A DNA stretch of 64,000 nt, taken from positions 77,851 through 141,850 of the forward strand of contig CBDCOR010000013.1 of NCBI GenBank assembly GCA_965219855.1, read 5' to 3'. The stretch comes from CAUZIZ01 sp965219855. GTDB taxonomy: Bacteria > Acidobacteriota > UBA6911 > RPQK01 > JAJDTT01. The position numbers were made by a program, and so were the translations under genes. A model generated the notes under the pieces. That model was not told where the DNA came from and searched no databases. It worked only from the letters and a program-made list of their open reading frames with translations. Below, one piece after another: positions 26,722-35,393 of the stretch (positions are counted from its first letter, which is position 1; each line of letters starts with the position of its first letter).

Positions 26722-27426
26722 ATGAAGACAGCCCGGCTGAAGTCGACCGAAAGGGCGCGCCTCATGCTCCTCGCCAGCGTGATCGTAACCGCACTCCTTT
26801 ACCTGGTGCCCTACGGTCGCTACGTCGCCTATCCCTTGATGTTGCTGTCAACCCTAGCCCACGAGATGGGCCACGGCGTCTCGGCGCTCCTGGTCGGCGG
26901 CAGCTTCCACCGCTTCGTCATGTGGCCCGACGGCTCAGGGCTCGCCGTGTGGAGCGGCGAGGGCGGCGCCTTGAGCCGTGCCCTGGTGGCGGCCGGCGGC
27001 CTGGTGGGTCCGGCGGTGGCCGCGGCCGTGGGCTTCGCCCTCGGGCGTACGGCCCGCGGCGCCCGCGGTGCGCTGATCGGTCTGACCGCGATTCTCGCTC
27101 TAGCTCTGTTACTGGTGGTGCGCAACCCCTTCGGCTTCATCTTCGTCGGTGTGCTGCTCGGAGGCTGCTTCCTCACCATCCGCAAGGCCTCGGGGGAGGT
27201 CGCGCAGCTGGTGCTGATCCTCCTGGCGGTGCAGCTAGCGCTCTCGGTCTTCTCCCGGGGCGACTACCTTTTCACGCCGACCGCTGAAACAGCGAGCGGC
27301 GTCATGCCGTCCGACGTCAGCCAGATCGAAGCGGCGCTGCTCTTACCCTACTGGTTCTGGGGCCTGGTTTGCGGCGCCGTCTCGGTGGCGGTAGTGCTCT
27401 ACGGGATCAGGGCCTACTGGCGGTGA
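26722..27426 (+). CDS. M50B-like site-2 protease family membrane protein
   Basis: This is a 234-residue protein of about six hydrophobic helices. The zinc-protease motif HEMGH is at residues 47-51 in the second helix (LSTLAHEMGHGVSALLVGG), as in Peptidase_M50B proteins. The C-terminal PSDVSQIEAALLLPYWFWG is also typical of this group. Such proteins are related to site-2 proteases, but the substrate is unknown, and many are uncharacterised housekeeping membrane proteins. The gene is visibly more GC-rich than its neighbours and stands alone between remnants. Confidence 0.85.
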   Translation: MKTARLKSTERARLMLLASVIVTALLYLVPYGRYVAYPLMLLSTLAHEMGHGVSALLVGGSFHRFVMWPDGSGLAVWSGEGGALSRALVAAGGLVGPAVAAAVGFALGRTARGARGALIGLTAILALALLLVVRNPFGFIFVGVLLGGCFLTIRKASGEVAQLVLILLAVQLALSVFSRGDYLFTPTAETASGVMPSDVSQIEAALLLPYWFWGLVCGAVSVAVVLYGIRAYWR

Positions 27427-27484
27427 GGGCATCGTTGATGGTGGCCAGTTTCGGTCTGCTTTTCTAGGGAACTCAAGGCAGCAT

Positions 27485-28567
27485 TTACTTTCGGACGTAA
27501 CTGCGGTGGATCCATGCTCCCCGCTGCGCTCGATCGCGGGTTTCGAAGAAAACGTTGTTCTCCGTCTCGCGGGTCAGCAGCTGAATTCGACCAGACAGCT
27601 CTCTTTTCGACGCTTCGCCTGATTCTGCCTCAGACAGCCAGCTTCTGACGGCCGCCACATCGGGCTCCGAGAACTGGGTCTGCTCCTCTACAGTGCTTGC
27701 CACGGCCTCCAGCGCACTTGCTTTCAGCAGCTTGGGGTAGAGCTTGCCAAATAGCTCACCCGATGCGTCAATGTCCGCGCTGTTCAGGTCGCCGTTAATG
27801 GCAAAAGCGAATCCCATCGTGTCTTTCTTCCCCTTCGCGACTCCTAGAAGGGCCTGATAGTATTCGCCGGCGGCCTCCTGGACACTTTCGTTTTCGAGAC
27901 TGAGCTGCAAACTGGAAGTCTCTGCCAGCGAAACACTGGCGGTTTCGACCGCTCCCGCCAGTCTGGACTGGAGACGAGCGACCTGCTGCCACACCTGACT
28001 TTGATCCTTGGTGTACCTGGCCGCCAGCTTCAGATCCTTGCTGGCCAAATGGTTGTTTGAGGCACGGAAAAAGGCCAGCGGTTCCCCAGCCCGCCGATGC
28101 CATCGGCCTTGTTCGACACAGAAAGAGGCGATGGGCACTCTTCCGGAATTGGGTCCGAGGACGAGGTCGTTGCCCAAGACCCGATCTTGTTTTCCACCCT
28201 TTACAATATCGCCGGCCTGCACATAGACCTCCTCATTGGAGAGGTTCTCGATGAAAAGCTCGTTGACGTTGCTTGTCTCGTGGACGATGACTTTGCTTTG
28301 CTCCATGGCCTCTTGGAGGGGCAGGAGCTCATTGCCTGAGGTGCGATCCGTTCCCTCGATGAAAAAGACCGAAAGGTTCTTGTAGGAATACGGGCCGCAA
28401 ATCGTGTATTCACCTCCAGACGTCAGTGATGGTCCGTCCAGTGCTTCCCTCTCCGGCTTTCCTGAGTCTGTTTGCGGGTCTTGAGGGCTGTGTCCGGCCA
28501 TTGTTCCAAACTCGCAGGAGGTCAGAAAAGCCGTCGCTAGAACGAGGCAAAGTGATGCAGTCTTCAT
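27485..28567 (-). CDS. ARPP-1-domain lipoprotein
   Basis: This 360-residue protein has a lipoprotein signal peptide (LVLATAFLTSCEF, Cys at about residue 18). The domain YTICGPYSYKNLSVFFIEG ... VHETSNVNELFIENLSNEEV ... GDIVKGGKQDRVLGNDLVL ... VPIASFCVEQGRW is the conserved ARPP-1 region. The name refers to association with ADP-ribosylglycohydrolase and rhodanese/phosphatase genes; the biochemical role is unknown. A helical C-terminal part follows. The IS21-family element starting at 28665 lies about 100 bases upstream, so it has probably separated the gene from its original promoter. Confidence 0.8.
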   Translation of the reverse strand: MKTASLCLVLATAFLTSCEFGTMAGHSPQDPQTDSGKPEREALDGPSLTSGGEYTICGPYSYKNLSVFFIEGTDRTSGNELLPLQEAMEQSKVIVHETSNVNELFIENLSNEEVYVQAGDIVKGGKQDRVLGNDLVLGPNSGRVPIASFCVEQGRWHRRAGEPLAFFRASNNHLASKDLKLAARYTKDQSQVWQQVARLQSRLAGAVETASVSLAETSSLQLSLENESVQEAAGEYYQALLGVAKGKKDTMGFAFAINGDLNSADIDASGELFGKLYPKLLKASALEAVASTVEEQTQFSEPDVAAVRSWLSEAESGEASKRELSGRIQLLTRETENNVFFETRDRAQRGAWIHRSYVRK

Positions 28568-28768
28568 GGTTCACACTCCTATTCGGGTTATCAGATTTCC
28601 TTCAAGGAGAACGACGTTCATCCGCAGCTTTTCTTAGAGATTTTTTCAACGGGCTGGGTCAATCTGCGTATTCCGGTGAAACCGGCCACCGAATCCGGAG
28701 CAAACCGGCCGGGTCGGAGCGAAGCGACGCCGGAGGTTGATAATCATCTCCGAAGTGGCCGGTTTGAG

Positions 28769-29524
28769 TCAATCCACAGGAGTCTCTTGGGTTGAGAACA
28801 CATCATCTCGTCTCTCCTTTCCTGAGTGAGTTGCTGAGGCAAAGCTTGCTTCAGCAGAGTGTTGTTTCCATTGTTGCCTCAGAGTCTTCAGGCGACTCCT
28901 GAGATAATCCCAGTATTGATCGGAGACAGGTTGTTGTCTCACTTCCTGGATTAGAGGTTCGAAGTAGCTCAGGGAAGTGATCGGTCCACCGGTGTGGCCG
29001 TTGAGCCAGGCGACGTGCTTGCGGGCGCAGCCGAGAAGCAGGGTCTGCTCGATCTGCCGCAAGGACAGGCCCTGGCGGTAGAGGCGAGCGGCCAGCTGCC
29101 GATCGGCCGGGGAGAAGGAGCACTGAACGCCAGGGGCATCGAGCAGCAGACAGGCCACCTGATCGAGGTATTGGGATTCGGCCGCTTCGGGCTCCTGGAC
29201 GAGGGATCTTTGGTAGGGCCAGAAGGCCTAGCTGATCTGGATGTGAGTGCGCTCGTGTTGATTGCGAGCGAGGCTGAGCTGAACTAGACCTCGGGACTGG
29301 AGTTCTCCCAGGTAGGTGAACAGGGAGCGGCGAGATTTGCGCAAGGCCGGAGCCAACTGGGTAGGCGAGACGGTCAGTTCGCCGGTGCAGCGATCCGCTT
29401 TCAGGCACAGATAGACAAAGAGTTTGAAGGCGCCGTCGCTGACGCTCTCCATCGCCTGTAGCAACGGAGCACCGGCGGCGGCGAACCAGCCACCTTGGAC
29501 TTTCAACTGCGGTGTTGGACTCAT
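28769..29524 (-). pseudogene. IS21 accessory winged-helix-like ORF with in-frame TAG
   Basis: Two frames, 29228-29524 and 28769-29227, are in the same phase and separated only by one TAG (29228-29230). Read through, they form one protein of about 251 residues. The N-terminal half (SDGAFKLFVYLCLKADRCTG, LAPALRKSRRSLFTYLGELQ, RGLVQLSLARN) is a winged-helix pattern like plasmid replication initiators. The C-terminal half (LAARLYRQGLSLRQIEQTLLLGC) contains another helix-turn-helix. The start overlaps istB (ATGA-type), so it belongs to the IS operon. The TAG is either a disabling mutation or a readthrough site. The function is unknown. Confidence 0.7.
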
Positions 29525-30276
29525 GATTCGTCCTTTGCTTTGGTGGGAGGATGACGATGCCGGCGCATGGAAGCCCCTTCGAGCTCAATGCGGTAGGCAT
29601 TATGGACCAGACGATCCAGGATGGAATCAGCGGTGGTCGGATCTCCGATCTGCTCATGCCAATGGGCGACGGGAAGCTGGGAGGTCAGGATCGTGGATCG
29701 ACTGTCGTAGCGATCCTCGCAGATCTCGTAGAAGTCCCGTCGCTCGCTCTCGGCCAAGGGATTCATGGCCCAGTCATCGACGATCAGCACGTCGGTGCGG
29801 GCGATCTTACGCAGGAGCTTGTCGAGCGAGCCGTCGGCTCGAGCCAAAGCCAGATCGCGAAAGAGTCGAGCGGCACGAGTGTACAGAGCCGTCCACCCGT
29901 CGCGAGCGGCCTTCTGAGCAAAGGCACAGGCCAAGAAGGTTTTCCCGACTCCACAGGGACCGATGATCAGGAGATTGTGGTGGGTCTGGATCCAACGGCA
30001 GGTGGCGAGGCTGGCAATCAGCGAGCGATCCAGCCCCCGAGGTCGGCGATAGTTGACATCTTCCAGACAGGCCGAGAGCTTCAATCGGGCATTCTTCAGA
30101 CGACGCTCCAAGGCCCGATTCTCTCGCCAGGTCCACTGCCGATCCACCAACAGGGCAAAGCGTTCTTCAAAGCTCAGTTGGGCCATCTCCGGGTCGGAGA
30201 GTTGCTCGGTGAAGGCCTCAGCCATGGCCCTGAGCCGCATGGCGTGAAGTTTTTCGACGGTGGGATTAACCAACAT
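29521..30276 (-). CDS. istB: IstB-like ATPase of the second IS21-type element
   Basis: This 251-residue helper ATPase has Walker A IIGPCGVGKTFLA, Walker B DVLIVDDWAMNP and SQLPVAHWHEQIGDPTTADSILDRL, the characteristic IstB C-terminal block. It overlaps istA by eleven bases and the accessory ORF by four. It is clearly different in sequence from the istB at 3621, so the two IS21 elements are not recent relatives. Confidence 0.95.
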   Translation of the reverse strand: MLVNPTVEKLHAMRLRAMAEAFTEQLSDPEMAQLSFEERFALLVDRQWTWRENRALERRLKNARLKLSACLEDVNYRRPRGLDRSLIASLATCRWIQTHHNLLIIGPCGVGKTFLACAFAQKAARDGWTALYTRAARLFRDLALARADGSLDKLLRKIARTDVLIVDDWAMNPLAESERRDFYEICEDRYDSRSTILTSQLPVAHWHEQIGDPTTADSILDRLVHNAYRIELEGASMRRHRHPPTKAKDES

Positions 30277-31837
30277 GAGAGGCTCCTTTCTCGCCTTCGA
30301 AGTACTCGGCCCCTCGCACGTTGGCGTGCTCGATCGGAGGACGTTCCGGCAACGGTTGCGGTTCCGCTTGACGGTCCAGACCGTTCTTCAACATGGACTG
30401 GATACTCTTGTAGGAGCAGGCCTGAAGTCGCAGGGCCCGACGGCAAGCCTGCTCCAAACGGTCTTCCCCAAAGCTGGAGCCCAGGCGCAGGATACCCAAG
30501 CAGGAGCGATAGCTTTGCTCGGGATAGCGACGGGATTGGAGGATCTTCTCGACCACCGATGCGGTATGGGGCCCGACTTTCTGAGCCCAGTGGATCAGAC
30601 GCGAGGGTGACCACTCCAGATAGCGGCGATGGCATTCGGGCCGGTGCTCGTCCAAGGTCGTGGCCTTGCCCGGCTGATAGGAGCGACGGTGAGAGGTCAC
30701 GCGGCGACCTTGATGGAAGATCTCCACGGTGGTGACGGTGGTGCGCAGCTCGACCTTCTGACCCACCAGGACATAAGGGACGCTGTAGTAGTGGCGGTCG
30801 AACTCGATGTGGTAATCGATGTTGACGCGGGCCTTCTTCCACTGGGCGAAGACGTAGCGTTGGGCCGGCAGGGGCCCCAGAGCCGGACGATCCAGGTCCT
30901 GGAAGCGCTGGCGGCGGTTGCCGGGGAGCTTGTGAAAGTTTCGAGTGTTGAGACGCTCCAGCAGCTCGGCAATGGCTTCGTTGAGCTCTCCCAGGGAAAA
31001 GAAGGTCCGGTGACGCAAGGCGGCCAAGATCCAGCGCTCGACGACTAACACACCCGACTCCGCCTTCGCTTTATCTCGAGGACGGCGCACTCGAGCCGGG
31101 ATCACCGCGACGCCGTAGTGCGAGGCCCAATCCGAATAGCTCGCATTGAGATCCGGTTCATAGCGACAGGGGCGATGGACCGCATCTTTGGTGTTGTCTG
31201 GAACCACGACGCAGGGGCAACCCCCCAGGAACTCCAGAGCCCGAGTGTGGGCCGCGAGCCACGAGGGTAAGTCCTGCCTTAGGGAGGCTTCCGCATAGGT
31301 ATAGTTGCTTGCCCCCAGCCCGGCCACGAAGATCGAGGCCTCTTGGGTTTCCCCCGTATGGCGATCCACGATCGGGACCGTGTCGCCGGCATAGTCCACG
31401 AAGAGCTTCTCGCCGGCCCGGTGTTCCTGCCGCAGCACCAGATCCAGCTTGCCCCGCCAGCGATGGTACAGATCGCAGAACTGACTGTACTGATAGCCCT
31501 CCGGATACGCCTGCTTGTACTCATCCCAGAGCAGCATCAAGGTCACATGTTTGTGTCGGCAGCGCTCCTCATGGACGGTGGCGAAGTCGGGGAGGGGACG
31601 TTGCTCCGGGGGAGATTTACCCGTGGGAGGAAACACCCGGTTCTGAATCGTCCGGTCATCCCACCCCTCAGGGAGTGGCCAACTCAGACCGGCTCCTTGG
31701 GCCCGGCGCACATACTCTGCCACGGTGCTGCGCGCGAGGGCACAGCTACGGGCGATCTGCCGATCCGAAAGATGAAGCTGAAACTTCAGGCGTAGGACAT
31801 TTTTGATTTTGCGCATGGACTTCCTTTGGTTCGGCAC
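30266..31837 (-). CDS. istA: IstA transposase of the second IS21-type element
   Basis: This is a 523-residue DDE transposase. The N-terminal helix-turn-helix is LSDRQIARSCALARSTVAEYV. The catalytic segments are FVDYAGDTVPIVD (Asp), CVVVPDNTKDAV (Asp) and KAKAESGVLVVERW (Glu). The GTG start at 31837 follows GGAGGAG at good spacing. An ATG seven codons later (31816) also has a purine-rich site. Length and order are normal for IS21. Confidence 0.95.
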   Translation of the reverse strand: MPNQRKSMRKIKNVLRLKFQLHLSDRQIARSCALARSTVAEYVRRAQGAGLSWPLPEGWDDRTIQNRVFPPTGKSPPEQRPLPDFATVHEERCRHKHVTLMLLWDEYKQAYPEGYQYSQFCDLYHRWRGKLDLVLRQEHRAGEKLFVDYAGDTVPIVDRHTGETQEASIFVAGLGASNYTYAEASLRQDLPSWLAAHTRALEFLGGCPCVVVPDNTKDAVHRPCRYEPDLNASYSDWASHYGVAVIPARVRRPRDKAKAESGVLVVERWILAALRHRTFFSLGELNEAIAELLERLNTRNFHKLPGNRRQRFQDLDRPALGPLPAQRYVFAQWKKARVNIDYHIEFDRHYYSVPYVLVGQKVELRTTVTTVEIFHQGRRVTSHRRSYQPGKATTLDEHRPECHRRYLEWSPSRLIHWAQKVGPHTASVVEKILQSRRYPEQSYRSCLGILRLGSSFGEDRLEQACRRALRLQACSYKSIQSMLKNGLDRQAEPQPLPERPPIEHANVRGAEYFEGEKGASHVG

Positions 31838-31894
31838 GATCGCTCCTCCGAAAAGGAGTCATGGTACCGAAGGAGTCCAACGTCGCTTCCGTCC

Positions 31895-32064
31895 GCTCTG
31901 GAAACCGATTCCGGGAAACCGGCCGCCTTTCCGGGAAACCGGCCACCCTTCCGGAAACCCCGTTTCTAGTGGCCGGTTTCCCGCCGGATTGGGTGGCCGG
32001 TTTGCTCCGGAATCAGTGGCCGGTTTGCTCTGGAATCACCGGCCGGTTTCGTCCGGAATACGCA
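31895..32064. repeat. Terminal AAACCGGCC array of the IS21-type element
   Basis: About seven copies of GGAAACCGG/AAACCGGCC, in both orientations, are packed in 170 bases between istA and the right end. A matching but shorter set lies at the left end (28680-28760). In IS21 such multiple terminal repeats are IstA binding sites. The spacing is irregular. Confidence 0.7.
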
Positions 32065-32085
32065 GTCAATCCTGCACAGCAGAGT

Positions 32086-32418
32086 TCAATCGATTACGTC
32101 AAAGAGGAAAGCCACGTGCTCCGTGAACAGATTGGCAACAAACCGCTGCGCCTCCCCATTCCCAGAGACGGAGGCTTGCTGAAAAGGCCAAGTTCGCAAG
32201 AGATACAAGCCCTCGTCGTCCGGATGGCGAAAGGTGATCCGACCTGGGGTTACATCCGAATCAGAGGGACTTTGCATAATCAGGCGCTGAAGAAGAGCTT
32301 TGGGTTCAGGGCATCCCGGAGTGTGTTTCCGCGGTCGGGATTCCGTTTCTTGAAGAGATGGGACTACAATAGCGATTACCTGAGGTTACCGAACGAGCCA
32401 CTCTGGAAGGAGCACTGA
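32086..32418 (+). pseudogene. Integrase-core transposase remnant
   Basis: The frame reads IDYVKEESHVLREQIGNKPLRL, then directly QEIQALVVRMAKGDPTWGYIRI. These are two conserved parts of an IS3-related integrase-core transposase that are normally separated by about 50 residues. The later DDE residues are gone, and GIPEC-like sequence appears in another frame. Internal deletion and frameshifts make it nonfunctional. The IS21-type element is inserted at its 5' end. Confidence 0.7.
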
Positions 32419-32441
32419 TTATCACGAATCCGGGATCAAGC

Positions 32442-33440
32442 ATGCCAGGGTCCGATCAGGGGCGGCGACGCAGCATCAACTTCAACGATCTCAACTTTGA
32501 GCGGCCTGTTCCTAAGTCGCTGGTCCACAAGCGGCGCGAGACAAATGTCCTGGTGACAGACGTCCGCCAGTTTGGCCCGGATACGTTCCTTTGTGGCGGA
32601 GTTGTTCCAAGGGGCCACACTTTCCTCGATGAGGAGGGGCGCGAGCCTACACGGGACATCCTGTTCTATACCGAAATGGGACGTCAGGCCAGCATTGCAG
32701 TTTCACATCGCTTCTTCAGCGTGCCTATGGACCATTGTTTCATCATGGGAGGCTCGGCGATTGAACTGCTGGGGCAGTGTCGAGGGGAGGAAAATGAGGT
32801 CGCGGCCGATAGGATTGCGATCGAGATCAGGATTCGGCAGAAGCAGCTCCGAAAAGGCACTTTGACCACCGCTCAGGCAGAATACGCTCTCTTCAGTGAA
32901 CGATCTCAGGTCATCCGTGGCACGGGCTCCTGGAATCTCCAGGCAAGGTCACTGTTCGAACGTGTTCGCCGTTCTGCCCTTGCTAACCTGCCCGCTGGGG
33001 AAGAGCTGATGACGTTTCCAAGAGTTGAGCCAGCAGCACTTGGAAGGCGGGACGCGGGCAATGTGGTGATCTCTTACCCCGAGAGACTCCGAGGCGAACA
33101 CTTCTCTGCTCGCTTGCAGGTCGATCTCAAGCATCCGTTTTTCTTCGATCATCCACTCGATCACGTCCCCGGCATCCTCGTGTTCGAAGGCTGTTCGCAA
33201 CTGGCAATGCTCTCGATTGCCAGGGCGACCCGGTCTCGCGTCAAGGATCTCGTTCTCGATGCCTGTGAAATCCGGTTTGATCAGTTCGCAGAGTTGAGCC
33301 TTGAGACGGAGTTGGAGGCCCACATCGAAGGCTTATCAACGGAGAAAGATCAGCGCGGAACCGCGACGGTGGTCGTAAAGGTTGCTCAGTCTGGCACTTC
33401 GCGGGGGCACGCCCTGCTGCATGCAAGCTTCTACAGCTAG
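32442..33440 (+). CDS. AfsA-like (A-factor biosynthesis) double-hotdog protein
   Basis: This 332-residue protein shows the two AfsA hotdog repeats. The first is VPKSLVHKRRETNVLVTDVR ... PRGHTFLDE ... ILFYTEMGRQASIAVSHRFFSVPMDHCFIM. The second is ARLQVDLKHPFFFDHPLDHVPGILVFEGCSQLA. In Streptomyces, AfsA/ScbA condenses a beta-keto acyl thioester with dihydroxyacetone phosphate to make gamma-butyrolactone signals. The conserved HP-F-FDHP-DHVPG and E-G-QLA elements are present, so a related acyl-transfer reaction is plausible, but the product is not predictable. Outside Actinobacteria such genes usually sit in small biosynthetic loci. The oxidoreductase gene starts 90 bases later on the same strand. 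Confidence 0.85.
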   Translation: MPGSDQGRRRSINFNDLNFERPVPKSLVHKRRETNVLVTDVRQFGPDTFLCGGVVPRGHTFLDEEGREPTRDILFYTEMGRQASIAVSHRFFSVPMDHCFIMGGSAIELLGQCRGEENEVAADRIAIEIRIRQKQLRKGTLTTAQAEYALFSERSQVIRGTGSWNLQARSLFERVRRSALANLPAGEELMTFPRVEPAALGRRDAGNVVISYPERLRGEHFSARLQVDLKHPFFFDHPLDHVPGILVFEGCSQLAMLSIARATRSRVKDLVLDACEIRFDQFAELSLETELEAHIEGLSTEKDQRGTATVVVKVAQSGTSRGHALLHASFYS

Positions 33441-33530
33441 GTGGCTCAGTAGGCAACGGCAGATCACCGCTCCCCAGTCCGAGCAGACTTGCTCTGGCTC
33501 AACTTCTCGATGTAATGCTCCAGGGAGGTC

Positions 33531-34844
33531 GTGGTCTTGTCGAATTCAGACCGATGGTTGGTAGTTGGATGTGGTGCTTCCGGCATCGCTGCCACGCACT
33601 TCCTCAAGCAGAGCGGAGCTGACGTCGAGATCCTCGAGAAGAGTACCCTCCCCGGTGGTCGGATGGGATGGGCCATGTTGGGTGATCGAGTGGTTGACCT
33701 AGGTGGAAAGAATATCGGGAGGAAGTACACTCTGTTTCGCGAGTTCACCGATTCGATGGGGGGTCATCCCTACGAATACTTCGGCGTCAATTCGTCCCAG
33801 GTAAGAGAAGGCAAGATTGTCACATTCGACAGTAAACGCCGATGGCGTTCGCTGCTCAATCTGGCTCGCGACGCCACTGGTACGGATGCTCTGCGGTTTG
33901 GTCGATTTGTGCTGCGCGTCAAACGTCGTGAGGAGGACGGCTACCTCTCTTCACCCTATTTTCGCAAGCTGGGAATTCGCTGTGGAGCGCGCCCAGTCAA
34001 CCGCTTCTTCAGCCCGGAGTTCTGCCGTCGGATCATACGCCCGATGAGTATTCGAATGAACGGCGCAGAACCCGATGAGATTTACATGGGTACTTTGGGA
34101 TCCAACATCCGAATGGTACTCGACAGCTTCGATCAACTGCAGAAAGGAGTGCGGCCGCTATTGGAGTCATTCGCGGGTAAGGTGAAGGTCCACCTGGGTA
34201 GGCCGGTGCAATCCATCGTGGCCGAGCGGGGCCGAATCAGGGCTGTGCGAGTGGTTCGAAGTGACGGACGGATTGAAGAACTGGGTTGTGCGGGCGTCAT
34301 CCTCGCGACACCGGCACCGATTACCGCCCACCTTCTGCAGGACATCGCTCCGGCCCTGGCTCAAGAGCTGAAAACGGTGGCCTACTATCCCGTGATGTTG
34401 GTTGTGGCAGAGTATGACCGGGAGATCTTCTCGTCTCAGGTGAGAGCACTGGTATTTGACGAAGGCGAACCCATTAGTAACGCGGGCGCCTATGGGATCA
34501 ACGACCTCAATCTTGTCCGTTACACGTTTAGCGGCCGGACTGCCCGGCTACTTTTGAAGGACTCGGCCGGGATCGAGCAACTGCTCCAGCGCGGAGAAGA
34601 GGTGCTGAATCGACATGTTCCGGTGAACAAGAGCTGGCGCAAGACCTACATCGCTCGGCACTTTGAGCTGGGCCTGTGCGCTTATACTCCGATTCAGGCC
34701 GCCTTTCTCGACCGATTAAGAGACTCGTTGAGAGGAATCAAAGGGCTGGGACTGACGGGGGACTACATCGAGGGAGCGTCTATCGAGGCCTGCTTCCGCG
34801 CCGCCCGTTCCTGTGCCGAGCGAGCGATCCACGAGGAGGCATAG
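33531..34844 (+). CDS. FAD-dependent amine oxidase / desaturase-like oxidoreductase
   Basis: This protein of about 437 residues has an N-terminal dinucleotide-binding motif (WLVVGCGASGIAATHFLKQSG, G13-x-G15-xx-G18) followed by EILEKSTLPGGRMG, and the C-terminal FAD contact GLGLTGDYIEGASIEACFRAARSCAERA. This layout is that of protoporphyrinogen-oxidase, phytoene-desaturase and amine-oxidase enzymes. The GTG at 33531 is only two bases from GGGAGG; the TTG at 33537 has better spacing and may be the true start. It is probably co-transcribed with the AfsA-like gene. The decayed C-terminal end of a near-identical enzyme lies at 39231, on the other side of the radical SAM gene. Confidence 0.8.
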   Translation: MVLSNSDRWLVVGCGASGIAATHFLKQSGADVEILEKSTLPGGRMGWAMLGDRVVDLGGKNIGRKYTLFREFTDSMGGHPYEYFGVNSSQVREGKIVTFDSKRRWRSLLNLARDATGTDALRFGRFVLRVKRREEDGYLSSPYFRKLGIRCGARPVNRFFSPEFCRRIIRPMSIRMNGAEPDEIYMGTLGSNIRMVLDSFDQLQKGVRPLLESFAGKVKVHLGRPVQSIVAERGRIRAVRVVRSDGRIEELGCAGVILATPAPITAHLLQDIAPALAQELKTVAYYPVMLVVAEYDREIFSSQVRALVFDEGEPISNAGAYGINDLNLVRYTFSGRTARLLLKDSAGIEQLLQRGEEVLNRHVPVNKSWRKTYIARHFELGLCAYTPIQAAFLDRLRDSLRGIKGLGLTGDYIEGASIEACFRAARSCAERAIHEEA

Positions 34845-34897
34845 CACCGGGCGATTCAGCTCGACATATCACACCAGACACGATCTTCAATTCACAT

Positions 34898-35297
34898 TCA
34901 GTCCCGCCGGTCGAAAGATGCATCAGCTTCGGGCAGCTTGATGCTCAGCGGCAGTTCCGCGCGATCGACACCATATCTTCGCCGTCGCAAGCGCGCATAG
35001 TCCGATGCGCCATCCAGAAACACGCGGCCGATACCTCCAGACATCGGATGCATCGACTTCTGGGCACAGATTCTGTTGAAGAGACTCATGCCGACGCCTC
35101 CCAGGTAATCCTCCAATGGTTCGCCCTGTCGAGCGGCAAAGTGCCGGGTTCGCCGAATCAAGTGCCCAAGGGAAAAGAACGATGTGTAGCAATGATACAG
35201 CAGTCTCGTGAGCTCAGCTCCAGATATGCTCGGATGTCTCCAGGTGGGGCAAGTCGTGTCGAAGCGATCGAGATTCTGCTCGATGATCGAGCCGTCT
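34898..35297 (-). pseudogene. B12-binding-type radical SAM enzyme, C-terminal part cut off by IS21 copy 2
   Basis: The frame reads DGSIIEQNLDRFDTTCPTWRHP ... IRRTRHFAARQG ... FDRRD and stop. Removing the IS and one CCGTCT duplication joins it in frame to the N-terminal part at 38073-39205, restoring EFLRDGSIIEQ and a 508-residue protein. This segment matches the helical C-terminal region of B12-binding radical SAM proteins. It has no start of its own and is presumably not translated. Confidence 0.9.
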
Positions 35298-35393
35298 CTG
35301 TCAGGGGCCACCCAAAAGCGGCCAGTGAGGGCCACTTCAAAACCGGCCATTTTCAAGAGCCATTGAGGGCCGCATCCGGCGTAGGATGCGCCG

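Larger units (their letters stand above)
28665..32064 (-). mobile_element. IS21-family element of a second type (3400 bp) with an accessory ORF
   Basis: The ends are TGCGTATTCCGGTGAAACC and, complemented, TGCGTATTCCGGACGAAACC. They are flanked by a 7-bp duplication GTCAATC (28658-28664 and 32065-32071). It carries istA, istB and, downstream of istB, a third ORF split by an amber codon. Multiple AAACCGGCC motifs repeat at each end. It is inserted between the ARPP-1 gene and an integrase remnant. Confidence 0.95.
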
